Positions 13,401 through 22,649 of a stretch of 64,000 nucleotides of DNA are shown piece after piece. The notes beneath the pieces were generated by a model that ran no database searches, was not told where the DNA came from, and saw nothing but the letters and a program-made list of their open reading frames with translations. Each line of letters begins with the position of its first letter. Within the stretch, counting starts at the first letter, position 1. Made by a program: the position numbers and the translations under genes. This DNA is from Serripes groenlandicus (lineage: Eukaryota; Mollusca; Bivalvia; Cardiida; Cardiidae): assembly GCA_031761405.1 (NCBI GenBank), contig JASEVX010000003.1, positions 16,030,139-16,094,138 on the forward strand, read 5' to 3'.

Positions 13401-16400
13401 CCCGAATAATGTATGATAAATTATAAAATTCATAGGGATATCAATCAGGAGTCAAATATTTCCTTAGTATTTTCCCTGTTATCAGGCACCGGATATTACA
13501 ATAAACTGATTCTGCCGCTATCAACCCCTCTGTGTTCTTGTTTCAGGATTACCATGTGATATTTATCCCACTGTGTAATTGTTTCAGGATTACCATGTGA
13601 TATTTATCCCACTGTGTATTTGTTTCAGGATAACCATGTGATATTTATCCCACTGTATACTTGTTTCAGGGTAACCATGTGACATTTATCCCACCGTGTA
13701 CTTGTTTCAGGATTACCATGTGATATTTATACATAAAATCGATGACGATACATCTCAGGTGTATGACCTTGACACTCAGTTAGACTTCCCTTGTAACTTC
13801 TCCACATATTCAGAGAGAGGTATACAATCATGTTTGACATTAAAGCCTCAGTTCCATAGGTAAGTGTTATTTAGATCACTTCTTCACAAGTGTTTAACCC
13901 TTTCCCTCATACGACAATTCTGCAGCAGACGACTTTGAACATATTTTGTCAAAAAATAGAAAATCTCTATAATTAAATAGATAACCTATGACAAAAAGTG
14001 GAAAACATTGTGGCAAAAGGAGAAATTGCTCGTTTTGAGCAATTTCTTCTTTTGTCACAATGTTTTCAAAAAGCCTTCTGCTGCAGAGGCATCAGAAAGC
14101 GTCTATATGAGGGGAAGGGTTAACCCTATCTCACATACATACAATTTCTGATGCCCTAGCAGCAAACAAGTTTTTGAAAACATTGTGGAAAAAGGAGAAA
14201 TTATTCATGATCATCATAATGATTATGTTTTCAAAACTTTTCAATAATTGTTCTTTCCTTTAAAGAGAGTTTCTATAATTTTACTATATATAATTTCAAA
14301 GTCGTCTGATTGTTGTATGTGAGAAAGGGTTGATACATTTCCCTGGTATGTATAACATTTTCCAACATACTGCAAGTCTGCAGTAGATAACTTTAACAAC
14401 ATGTAACCAAAATTATGGAAAAGCCCTAAAATTTAAAAGTATAACTATTGAATAGAGTAGAAATCATTGTGGCAAAAGGAGATGAAGCTCTATTGTTATG
14501 AACAAATTCTAGGTTTGCCACAATGATTTTCAAAGTTGACTTTGTCGGAATACATCTTTATTTTGGAAAAGGGTTAGGAAACCTCAGCAGTTTTCAAAAG
14601 ATATAGTGGGAAAGGGAGAAAACATTCATATATATATCGTAAGTCATCGTGTCTCAATGACCTTCCATTGCCACATACAGCAAACAATTATGCAGTAGAC
14701 AAATTTGAAAACATTTTTGCAAAAATATGATAATAAATATGTAAATGAAAGTATAATGATTGAATAAAGTTGAAAACATTGTGGCAAAAGGAGAAATTGC
14801 TCAATATTAGCAATTTCTCCTTTTGCCAAAATGTTTTCTTTCATTTTTTAGTTCGACTATTAAAAGAATATGAGGCTATTACAGTCACTTGTGCATCGGC
14901 GTTGGCGTCAGCGTTGCAACTTTGGTTAAAGTTTTGCATGCAAGGCTTTTTCTCAAAAACCACAGTTGCTATTGCTTTGAAACTTCACACACTTATTCAA
15001 CATCATCAAATGACCTTGCAGGACAAGTCCCATAACTCTATATCATATTTTGACACAATTATGTTCCTGTTTTGACTTAGAAATTTTAGTTAAAGTTTTG
15101 CATGCATGGCTTTATCTCACAAATAACAGATGCCATTGCTTTAAAACTTCACACACTTATTGGACATCATCAAATGACCTTGCAGGACAAGTCCCAAAAC
15201 TCTATTTTGACACAATTATGCCCCTTTTTATACATCCGTTTAAAAACGGATCGTATTATAGTTTTACCTGCGGCGTATGGGCGGGCGGGCGGCGTCCAGT
15301 ATGTTGTCAGCTCAATAACTTTAGAAGCCTTTGTCCAATCATCACCAAATTTGGTCAGAATGTGTATTGGAATAATATCTCGGACAAGTTTGATAACTAG
15401 CCATATCGCTTTAGTCAATCAAGAGTTATCGCCCTTTTATTATAGAAATTACCCAAAATTGGTCTTGTCAGCTCAATAACTTTAGAAGCCTTTGTCCAAT
15501 CATCACCATATTTGGTCAGAATGTGTATTGGCATAATATCTCGGACAAGTTTGATAACTAGCCATATCGCATCAGTCAATTGAGAGTTATCTTCCTTTAA
15601 TTATAGAAATTACCTAAAATTGGTCTTGTCAGCTCAATAACTTTAGAAGTGTTTATCCAATCATTACCAAATTTAGTCAGAATGTGTATTGGCATAATAT
15701 CTCAGACAAGTTCGATAACTAGCCATATTGCTTCAGTCAATAGAGAGTTATTGTCCTTTAATTATAGAAATTACCTAAAATTGGTCTTGTCAGCTAAATA
15801 ACTTGTGAAGCCTTTATCCGATCATCACCAAGTTTAGACAATATGTTGATGGGCAGAATATCTTGGTCACGTTTGATAACTTACAACGTTATCTTAGTCA
15901 CTACACAATTATGTCCCTCGAAATGGCCAAAACTGTACTAACAGTGTCCGCTCTCTAAGTTTGGCTGATGTACAACCAATTATCACTACACTTGGTCTCA
16001 AAAAAACAGGACGGGCGTATTTTGTGACATTTGGCGCTCTTGTTTGACTTAGAAATTCTGGTTAAAGTTTGGCATGCAACAACATTAAGAGTCCATATCC
16101 TAGTAATTACTTGATGCATTGCATTGAAACCTTATACAACCATTCCCAACCATCACACCTATGTAAACAATCAAGTTTGATAACTCTTTCCAGCATATAA
16201 TGCAAATTATGGCCCTTTTTTTTACTTAGAAATTCTGGTTAAAATTTTGTATGCAAGGTACTTTCATGGATATATCTCAGTAACCACTAATGATGTTGAT
16301 TTGAAACTTCATTCATGTCATAGGGCTGTCAGACAGTCAAGTAAGATAACTCTTGTATGAATTTAGTACAAATTATGGCCCTTGTTTGACTTTGAAAATT

Positions 16401-19400
16401 TGGTTAAAGTTTTGCATGCATGGTACTATCATGCACATATCTCAGTAACCACTCAGGGATTGATTTAAAACTTCACTATAGTCTTAAATGGTATCAAACA
16501 ATCAGGTTAGGTAACTCCTGACTGAACTTATTATAAATTATAGCCCTTGTTGAAGTTAGAAATTTGGGTTAAAGTTTTGCATGCAAGGCCTTTTCTCACA
16601 AACAGCAGATGCTATTCAAACAAGACTTATCAAACTTGATTTATAGTTCTATACTATCAAGCCACTATCTCAGTAACAACTGTTGACTATAGTCAAATGG
16701 CCAAATGGCCAAATAGTCGAGCATGCTGTTTTACGGACAGCTTTTGCTCTGGTTTATGCTTATATTTACCCATTCCCACATAAAAGAAATCTACAGCAGA
16801 CAACTTTGAAATAATCTCTTTATATAAAAGTATAATTTTAGATTATAGTTTAAAAATTGTGACTAAAGGAGAAATTGCTTATTATGAGTAATTTATACTT
16901 TTGCCACGATGTTTCAAAAGTTGTCTGCTGCAGATGCGTCAAAAAGTGTCTGTATATACTGTGCTGCTTAACAAAACTAGAATGTTAGACCCTTTAGAGA
17001 GGAAAAACATGATCAATTAGTGGGATTGGACCTTGATGTACATGTTAATAAAGCTAAAAGTGCAGCCAGGATACAATTCCTTCAACCCTACTTTAAATAG
17101 CACTAAGTAATACTTAAAATAAATGACTAAATTGACATAAATAGTTACCTTGTTAAGAAATTAAAGTTTTGGGCATTTTTATTAGGGAAAGAAAAATGAT
17201 GAAAAATGCTTTTAAGTATTTAAGTATTACTTAGCGCTAAGTAGGGTTGGTAGAATTGGAGCCTGCTTTCATATTTATACCCTTTTATGTAATTCCTAAC
17301 CCTTTCCCACAAACAGGAGCATTTTAATGCATCTCCAGTAGATAACTTTTGAAAACATTGTGGAAAGGGAGAATTTGCTCAAGATGTTCAATTTCTTCTT
17401 TTGCAACACTGTTTTCAGCTCTGGTCAATATTTAAACTTTCATTGGTAGAGATTTCCCAAGTTTTTGGTTTGATGTTTTTAAAGACGTCTGCTGCAGATT
17501 TGTTGTAGTTGGGAGAGGGGATGCAACATACCACTAATCTGCATAATGTGGCTCATTTATGGTTAAGTTTTCATGTTTAAGTTTTTTACTTACATGCGTA
17601 TGATTATCATCTATTTTAAAATCTACCTGATATGAAATATTAGAGTGCTCTTCCCTTGAAGAAATCTTAGAACTGGAGGAAAACTGGGAGTACTACTTTG
17701 GTACACAGTTTAAAACGTGAGAAAAGGAGACATTCTCCCTCAATCATTTCAAAAGTAATCTTCCTCTGCTAACCCTTTCCCTCATATATACGCTTTCTGA
17801 TGCCTCTGCAGCGGACAGCTTTTTAAAAACATAGTGATAAAAGAAGAAATTGCTCAAAACGAGCAATTTCTCCATTTGCCACAATGTTTTCCACTTTTAG
17901 TCATAGGTTATCCATTCAATTATAGAGATTTTCTATTTTTTGGCCAGATTGCTCTAGCAATTCCGGTCTATAGATTGGCGATGTCTGTTCGTCTGTCCGT
18001 CAACATTTTGGTTAAAGTTTCAGGTTGAGGGAAAATCTCAGCACTGGAAAGGGTTACAAACTTGAAACTTTGCCTGAAGGTAACCAGTAACAAGTTCTAT
18101 TGATTTCTATGGTTACTTTGACCTTGACCTTGGTTTGTCGATTTTCAAGGTCAAATTGCCGACAATCTCGCCTTACCGTCTTCAGCGGTTTCTTGTTTCC
18201 AAATATGTTCAAAGTCGTCTGCTGCAGAGTTGTCATATGAGGGAAAGGGTTAAGAAATCATGAAAAGTTATCTGTATCTGGGAAAAGGTTAGAACTTCAA
18301 TAGTATGTTTCAGAAATTTCCGAGTTCTTCCAGCAGGTCAGTTCCTTGAGATATTTGCCTCGGATAGGTCCCATATGATGGATGATAAAGAGGAATGGCT
18401 GAAACCGCCACCAGCCTATCCTTGTATACAAACACAGAGTAAGTACAAACAAATGGCTGAAACCACCACCACCCTGTCTTTGTATACAAACACGGAGTAA
18501 GTACAAACAAATGGCTGAAACTGCCACCACCCTGTCTTTGTATACAAACACAGAGTAAGTACAAACAAATGGCTGAAACCTCCACCACCCTATTCTTGTA
18601 TACAAACACAGAGTAAGTACAAACAAATGGCTGAAACCTCCACCACCCTGTCTTTGTATACAAACACAGAGTAAGTACAAACAAATGGCTGAAACCACCA
18701 CCACCCTGTCTTTGTATACAAACACAGAGTAAGTACAAACAAATGGCTGAAACCTCCACCACCCTATTCTTGTATACAAACACAGAGTAAGTACAAACAA
18801 ATGGCTGAAACCACCACCACCCTGTCTTTGTATACAAACACAGAGTAAGTACAAACAAATGGCTGAAACCTCCACCACCCTATTCTTGTATACAAACACA
18901 GAGTAAGTACAAACAAATGGCTGAAACCACCACCACCCTGTCTTTGTATACAAACACAGAGTGAGTACTGACAAAGGAACTTCATCATTTGAAAAGTTGG
19001 TTTTGTTTTCTGCTGAAGGGATATGGAAATAACGGTCGTCATGCCATACATCTGTCTCTGTTGATTGATTGATTGGGGTTTTAACGTGTTTTCAACAATT
19101 AAACAGTCATATCATGACAGCAAGTTCCTTGCATTCTCACACCAGTACTTCAAACAGAAGATTTTCCAAGCAATTGGCTGCTTTTTAACATAGAACGTTA
19201 GCCTTTTTGTGGAAGACAAATGACGCTTGTCACCGTGATTTTTGTAAAATGTCAGAAAGAATCTTGGCTGAGCTGGGATTTGAACTCGCAAACCTTGGAT
19301 TGACAGCCAAAACTTTCTACAGTTTTAACCCTTTCCTACTTACAACAAAACTACAGGAGACAACTTAAAATACATCAAGGCAAAAAATATGGAGGTATAC

Positions 19401-21040
19401 TTATTGGATAAAATTTAAAAATTATCAGCAGTTAATGCTTTTGCTAAAATGTTTTGGAATTTTTTCTGCTGCAGAGGTATTAAAGTTGATTTGCATTTGG
19501 GAAAGTCTAAAAGAAATTGTATGAAACTTTGTACATTAAATCAATAATAAATGTGGCATATGTTTGTTTCTACTGATTGAGTAGGTCTAGAATTATTCTC
19601 AATAGACTGTAATTCCCTTTTCCAATATTCTGCATTGGATAATGACCATGTCTAGGCTGCTTTTGCTTAGTGTTAGTATCACATTAAAGTCCAATTATTG
19701 AATAGAGTTGAAAATATTGTGCTCAAAGGAGAATTTTTTCGTTCTGAGCAATTTCTCTGTTTGGCATTTGTAATGCTTTCAAAATGTGTCTGTAAGTGGG
19801 AAAGGTTTAACACACATGGACTGTTTCCTTTTCCATTCATCTGCATGGAATAATAACCATGTATGGTTTACAGGTTAACCCTTTCCCTCATATAGACGCT
19901 TTCTGACGCCTCTGCAGCAGACAGCTTTTTGAAAACATAGTGACAAAAGAAGAAATTGCACAAAACGTGCAATTTCTCCTCTTGCCACAATGTTTTCCAC
20001 TTTTTGTCATAGGTTATCCATTCAATTATGGAGACTTTCTATTTTTTGACAAAATACGTTTAAAGTCGTCTGCTGCAGAATTGCTGTATGGGGAAAAGGG
20101 TTAACACACATTGGTGAAATGTTCCTTTTAGACTTTTGTCAACAAATACAGCAAGCGCCACATTGGTCATATCATGTGGAAACAGACATAAACAGTAAGA
20201 CAATTAAACAAATCTGCATTAATATCATAACCTATTGTAATGTATGTATTTAACCCATTACCACATACAGACTCTTTCTGACCCCTCTGCAGTAGACGAC
20301 TATTGATCACAATGTGACAAAAGAAGAAATGGCTCAGAACAAGCAATTTCTCATTTTGCCACAATGCTTTCACTCAATTTAGTAATTAAAGCGTAATTTA
20401 TAAGGATTTTCTGCATATGTGCAAATATGTTTTCAAAGTCTTCTGCTGCAGATATGTTGTATATGGATGGAAAAGTCACTTAACACTTAACACTTACTTC
20501 TTACTTATACATATTTAAACCTTTTCCCAAATACAGACGCTTTCTGACGCCTTTGCAGCAAATGACAGGGATTTGTCATATTTTTGTTCAGATGTTTTCA
20601 AAATAATCTGCTGCAGATTTGTTGTATATAGGAAAAAATTATATACATGTACCTTGAATAAAATTCCATTTTAACCATGACCCTCATATAAACACATAAG
20701 GCATCTGCAACTGACTACTTTTGAATAAATTGTGGTTAAAGGAGGATTTATTTCTCCAATTGCTGTAATGTTTTCAATCTAAGCAATGATAATTTCATTC
20801 ATACATGTAAAGAATTTTCATATTGTTGCTTATTTCCAAAGTCATCTGCTGCAAGTCTATTGTATGTGGGAAAGGGTTCAACTTAAAAAACTATTGTTCA
20901 CAACTTACTTCTTGCTTGTTTTTATCTTTTCAGCAAGTACCAACAACATTCAAGAGTTCATAAATATGGATAGCTCATTTGGTGTTGGAACAGTGATGAA
21001 ATACGGAGAGTTTTGGGCATTTTTTACCTCTGTCACGTGA
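10335..21040 (+). CDS. NTAQ1: Protein N-terminal glutamine amidohydrolase, six exons
   Basis: NTAQ1 deamidates an N-terminal Gln to Glu, feeding proteins into the Arg/N-degron pathway. Six exons join into 205 codons, the length I recall for human NTAQ1: 10335-10417, 11247-11346, 12791-12844, 13711-13859, 18314-18438 and 20934-21040. All introns are GT-AG and all phases close (2, 0, 0, 2, 1). Family landmarks run in order: [57 protein letters not shown]. The catalytic triad fits Cys28, His82 and Asp98, one residue beyond human 81 and 97. The start is the first ATG in frame before the conserved Cys. Introns hold about fifteen MITE copies, a LINE fragment and a SINE. Two introns carry tandem arrays made from the exon junctions themselves. 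Confidence 0.96.
11084..11210 (+). repeat. Hairpin MITE in NTAQ1 intron 1
   Basis: 11084-11150 is a near-perfect palindrome: CCTATGTTGTGGG, then ACTCAAAAGAATC, a short centre CTCAGTGAG, and the same in reverse. The tail (AGAACATGCAAAACACCCCT) is shared with an inverse copy at 26843-26985. Confidence 0.65.
11247..11346 (+). CDS. NTAQ1: NTAQ1 exon 2
   Basis: Acceptor TTCTTTTCAG, donor GTAAGG. Reads [11 protein letters not shown]...[12 protein letters not shown], matching the EENVWKLC and YAVFISN blocks of the family. Ends in phase 0. Confidence 0.93.
11752..11975 (+). mobile_element. TTAA MITE copy
   Basis: TTAACCCTTTCCCTCATA at the left, GAGGGAAAAGGTTAA at the right, with subterminal CTGCAGCA and CTGCTGCAG boxes. 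The central hairpin is shortened. It lies in NTAQ1 intron 2, and its right end abuts a LINE fragment. Confidence 0.8.
11976..12487 (-). pseudogene. LINE reverse-transcriptase C-terminal fragment
   Basis: On the minus strand 12487-12191 reads [20 protein letters not shown], then [20 protein letters not shown] and [13 protein letters not shown]. This is the thumb end of non-LTR (jockey/CR1-like) reverse transcriptases. A further stretch to about 11980 encodes, with a frame change, MIQVFKIK, ...[20 protein letters not shown], the usual C-terminal tail. It lies antisense in NTAQ1 intron 2, is truncated at the 5' side and is certainly inactive. Confidence 0.85.
12791..12844 (+). CDS. NTAQ1: NTAQ1 exon 3 (54 bp)
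   Basis: An 18-codon exon reading IPLWCQK...DGLVVW between acceptor ACCTTCAG and donor GTATGC. The family has IP(I/L)W and V(I/V)W at these positions. It joins in phase 0 to DYHV of exon 4. Confidence 0.9.
12862..13091 (+). mobile_element. TTAA MITE copy
   Basis: Full-length copy (TTAACCATTTCCCTCATA...GAGGGAAAGGGTTAA) with an intact central hairpin around AGAAATTGCTTG/TTTTGAGCAATTTCTTC. NTAQ1 intron 3. Confidence 0.85.
13531..13710 (+). repeat. 5 x 41-bp array of the exon 4 splice acceptor
   Basis: Each 41-bp unit contains a TTGTTTCAG acceptor and the first 20 bases of exon 4 (GATTACCATGTGATATTTAT), then CCCACTGTGT. Acceptor-like sites sit directly before 13547, 13588, 13629, 13670 and 13711; only the last continues into coding sequence. 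Units 3 and 4 have changed GATTACC to GATAACC and GGTAACC. 41 is not a multiple of three, and entry at the unit before exon 4 meets a TGA in exon 4. Confidence 0.93.
13711..13859 (+). CDS. NTAQ1: NTAQ1 exon 4
   Basis: Acceptor CTTGTTTCAG, donor GTAAGT. Starts DYHVIFIHK with catalytic His82, then [12 protein letters not shown] with Asp98, and ends LKPQFH plus two bases of Arg. Its acceptor and first 20 bases are copied four times just upstream. Confidence 0.95.
13894..14123 (+). mobile_element. TTAA MITE, well-preserved reference copy
   Basis: TTAA target sites flank termini CCCTTTCCCTCATA and TATGAGGGGAAGGG; CTGCAGCAGACGAC and CTGCTGCAG boxes lie just inside. The centre is a hairpin with stem GGCAAAAGGAGAAATTGCTC and GAGCAATTTCTTCTTTTGTC. 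TTAA target sites plus CCC...GGG ends are piggyBac-like. No transposase is present in the window. Confidence 0.85.
14120..14333 (+). mobile_element. TTAA MITE, joined to the previous copy
   Basis: Begins at the same TTAA that ends the copy before it (TTAACCCTATCTCACATA) and ends GTGAGAAAGGGTTGA. Diverged centre. Confidence 0.75.
14351..14577 (+). mobile_element. TTAA MITE, diverged
   Basis: Recognised by CTGCAGTAGATAACTTT, ATCATTGTGGCAAAAGGAGA and right end GGAAAAGGGTTAG. The left terminus is eroded. Confidence 0.6.
14658..14850 (+). mobile_element. TTAA MITE, right end lost
   Basis: The central hairpin is excellent (GGCAAAAGGAGAAATTGCT / AGCAATTTCTCCTTTTGCC). The left end is degraded (CATTGCCACATACAGCAA) and the right end is replaced by the repeat that follows. 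Confidence 0.65.
14880..16745 (+). repeat. Diverged tandem repeat block in intron 4
   Basis: Units of about 160-180 bp built around GGTTAAAGTTTTGCATGCA, 'GAAACTTCACACACTTATT', AATTATG(G/C)CCC and TTGACTTAGAAATT. They recur near 14925, 15087, 16060, 16235, 16395 and 16565. No coding signal. A separate element is inserted at 15228-16045. Confidence 0.7.
15228..16045 (+). mobile_element. Nested element with 161-bp tandem units
   Basis: It starts TACATCCGTTTAAAAACGGA and ends GACATTTGGCGCTCTTGTTT. The host repeat reads across the insertion, from '...AATTATGCCCCTTTTT' to 'GACTTAGAAATTCTGG'. Inside, GTCAGCTCAATAACTTTAGA recurs at 15306, 15467, 15628 and (diverged) 15789, exactly 161 bp apart. Confidence 0.75.
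16766..16972 (+). mobile_element. TTAA MITE, diverged
   Basis: ACCCATTCCCACATA at left, TCTGCTGCAGATGCG and GCTTAAC at right, central AAAGGAGAAATTGCTTATTA. Confidence 0.6.
17297..17520 (+). mobile_element. TTAA MITE, diverged
   Basis: TAACCCTTTCCCACA at left, GTCTGCTGCAGATTTG and GTTGGGAGAGGG at right. Confidence 0.65.
17769..18253 (+). mobile_element. TTAA MITE split by a nested insertion
   Basis: The MITE runs from CTAACCCTTTCCCTCATA to GAGGGAAAGGGTTAA. About 17945-18200 is foreign: ATTGCTCTAGCAATTCCGG ... CTTCAGCGGTTTCTTGTTT, with a GACCTTGACCTTGG box. Removing it restores the usual MITE order (TTTTCTATTTTTTG...AAATATGTTCAAAGTCGTC). Confidence 0.8.
18314..18438 (+). CDS. NTAQ1: NTAQ1 exon 5
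   Basis: Acceptor TATGTTTCAG, donor GTAAGT. Reads NFRVLPAG...[11 protein letters not shown]...[14 protein letters not shown]. Its last 42 bases and donor form the first unit of the 58-bp array at 18397-18965. Only this first unit has the conserved AYPC spelling. Confidence 0.95.
18397..18965 (+). repeat. 10 x 58-bp array of the exon 5 splice donor
   Basis: Units start at 18397 and every 58 bp to 18919. Each contains the exon 5 end (GGCTGAAACC, then CCACCACC, then TGTATACAAACACAGA), a GTAAGT donor (GTGAGT in the last) and ACAAACAAAT. The first unit belongs to the true exon. Reading past the first donor gives a TAA at 18498-18500, inside the second donor. Long minus-strand frames across the array are a by-product of the 58-bp period. 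Confidence 0.94.
19060..19322 (-). mobile_element. tRNA-derived SINE, minus orientation
   Basis: On the minus strand a tRNA-like head reads GGCTGTCAATCC...GCGAGTTCAAATCCCAGC (B-box like). The body ends in the TCAATCAATCAA tail at 19060-19075. Same family as 33303-33594. Confidence 0.7.
19325..19510 (+). mobile_element. TTAA MITE, diverged
   Basis: TTAACCCTTTCCTACTTACA at left, TCTGCTGCAGAGG and GGGAAAGTCTAA at right. Confidence 0.6.
19695..19811 (+). repeat. TTAA MITE fragment
   Basis: Only the centre and right half survive (AAAGGAGAATTTTTTCGTTC, GAGCAATTTCTC, GTGGGAAAGGTTTAA). Confidence 0.55.
19875..20104 (+). mobile_element. TTAA MITE, well preserved
   Basis: TTAACCCTTTCCCTCATATA to GGGGAAAAGGGTTAA, hairpin AGAAATTGCACAAAACGTGCAA in the centre. 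Opposite orientation of the inner part to 13894-14123. NTAQ1 intron 5. Confidence 0.85.
20250..20484 (+). mobile_element. TTAA MITE
   Basis: TTAACCCATTACCACATACA at left, CTGCTGCAGATATGTTGTA at right; the right terminus has decayed. Confidence 0.65.
20514..20643 (+). repeat. TTAA MITE, internally deleted
   Basis: TTTAAACCTTTTCCCAAATA to TATAGGAAAAAATTA in only about 130 bp; the central hairpin is gone. Confidence 0.6.
20671..20880 (+). mobile_element. TTAA MITE, last copy before exon 6
   Basis: TTAACCATGACCCTCATATA to TGTGGGAAAGGGTTCA. It ends about 50 bp before the exon 6 acceptor. Confidence 0.65.
20934..21040 (+). CDS. NTAQ1: NTAQ1 exon 6 with stop
   Basis: Acceptor TTATCTTTTCAG; completes a Thr codon, then reads [20 protein letters not shown] to the TGA at 21038-21040. 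It matches the LNDFISMDPKVGWG block near the human C-terminus. No canonical AATAAA is seen in the next 200 bp. Confidence 0.92.
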
Positions 21041-21107
21041 ATGTCATTCTTAGACTTAGTATCCACTTTTATGTTGTCTGTGACATATATTTTTACAAAT
21101 ATGTATA

Positions 21108-22550
21108 ATTTTTTACCACATACAAAAATTCTGCGGCAGATGACTTTGAAAATGTATAGGCAAACATATGGAAATTCTACATCAAAAACAGTATGATTTT
21201 AAAATTCACCTTTTGCCACAATGTTTTCAGATGTCGCCTACTGCAGATAAGTCAAAAGGTGTGTAAACTGTGTTTAACCCTGTCCCACATACAGACATTT
21301 TCTGACACCTTCAGCAGATGACTCTCTTTTTACAACAATGTTTTCAACATTATGCAATATTCATTCTTTCATTTATATAGAATTTCCATATTTTTTATTA
21401 AATATTTTCAGTCATCTGCTGCAGATTTGTTTGATGTGGGTAGTAGTCAAAGGAATATCAGCTTTCACTTCCAAATTTCCAAGTAGTACATATTTTCCTC
21501 TCATGTTTCAAACTTTAACGGTGATTTGCATGTTCATCAGTTCAAAGTTAACCCAAACCAAGAACTTTTAATACGTAATAGTAGACCCTGCCTTAACCTA
21601 CAAGATCGACTGTGTATCCCGTTTCCTCATGATGACAAACACCCTTTCATGGTTCAGCAATATACTAGTTTTGAAAAAAAAATGTGGCAAAAGGAGAAAT
21701 GACTCAGAATGCACATGTACTTCTTTTGTCACAACATTTTCAACTCTATTCCTTTATTAATCTCTCATTTGTGGAATTATTTTTTCCATTGTTTTGCCTT
21801 GACGTTTTCAGTCAAAGTTGTCTGCTGAAGATAGTTTGTATCTGAGAAAGTGGTATACATGTAATGCTCATTTAATTAATCCATTCTTTCATACAGAGTG
21901 GTAAGTCTTGATTTCGAATTTGTTAAAGCTGTTTACCTGATATGATGCTTGGAAATGTCGTCTGCTTTGAGAATATTTTAGGAAAACTATGTAACATTGA
22001 GAATTGTAGGAGTAGAGTTAAGATAGAAAGATGAAAACTTGTATGAAAAGAAAAACTTGCTCTAATTTCTTAATGTATTGAGCATCCACGTTTTGAGTGG
22101 AAGGTCAGAGATTTAAACTTGTCTCCGTATACACTATTTACATTAAAAAAACTACTTCTTCCACAAGTGGTTTTGAATAGGTCTTGTTTCAAAGGTTAGA
22201 TATGAAAAAATACTCACAATATGTTATATGTTTACATTATATTATACAGAAATTGATGTTTGTTTTATTAAATTTTGTCAAATTAAAAATAATTTAAGTA
22301 TTATTCAGATGTCACTCGATATTTATCAATTTTATCTTTCAAGTTCTTTTGATTTTAATCCTAAGAAACAAGGCGAGCCTGTTAAATATTTCTGTGATGC
22401 TGGCGTCATTTCAACGCAACTGCAGCAGTTGTCTTTTACTATGAGCAATTTCTTCTCTTGCCACAATGATTTCAACTTTATTCAATAATACTATTTTCAT
22501 TTATAGATATTTGCCCGCATCATTTCTAGATTTCTGTCTTAAAATATTAG
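21108..22550. repeat. Cluster of decayed TTAA MITEs 3' of NTAQ1
   Basis: At least four eroded copies: about 21108-21262, 21272-21455 (TTTAACCCTGTCCCACATAC), 21648-21856 and 22390-22550, each identified by CTGC(A/T)GCAGA boxes and AAAGGAGAAAT-like centres. No gene seen. Confidence 0.5.
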
Positions 22551-22649
22551 TTGTCATCGTTGAACATCATCACGTTTGTCATTCTAACATTCTTATACAA
22601 ACGAAAACTAAATTACTTTACCAGTAATAACTGATCTATTTTATTTTTA

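Noticed and set aside
18297..19051. Long repetitive minus-strand frames (CLYTKTGWW type)
   Set aside because: Antisense of the 58-bp NTAQ1 donor array. The plus strand carries the conserved exon.
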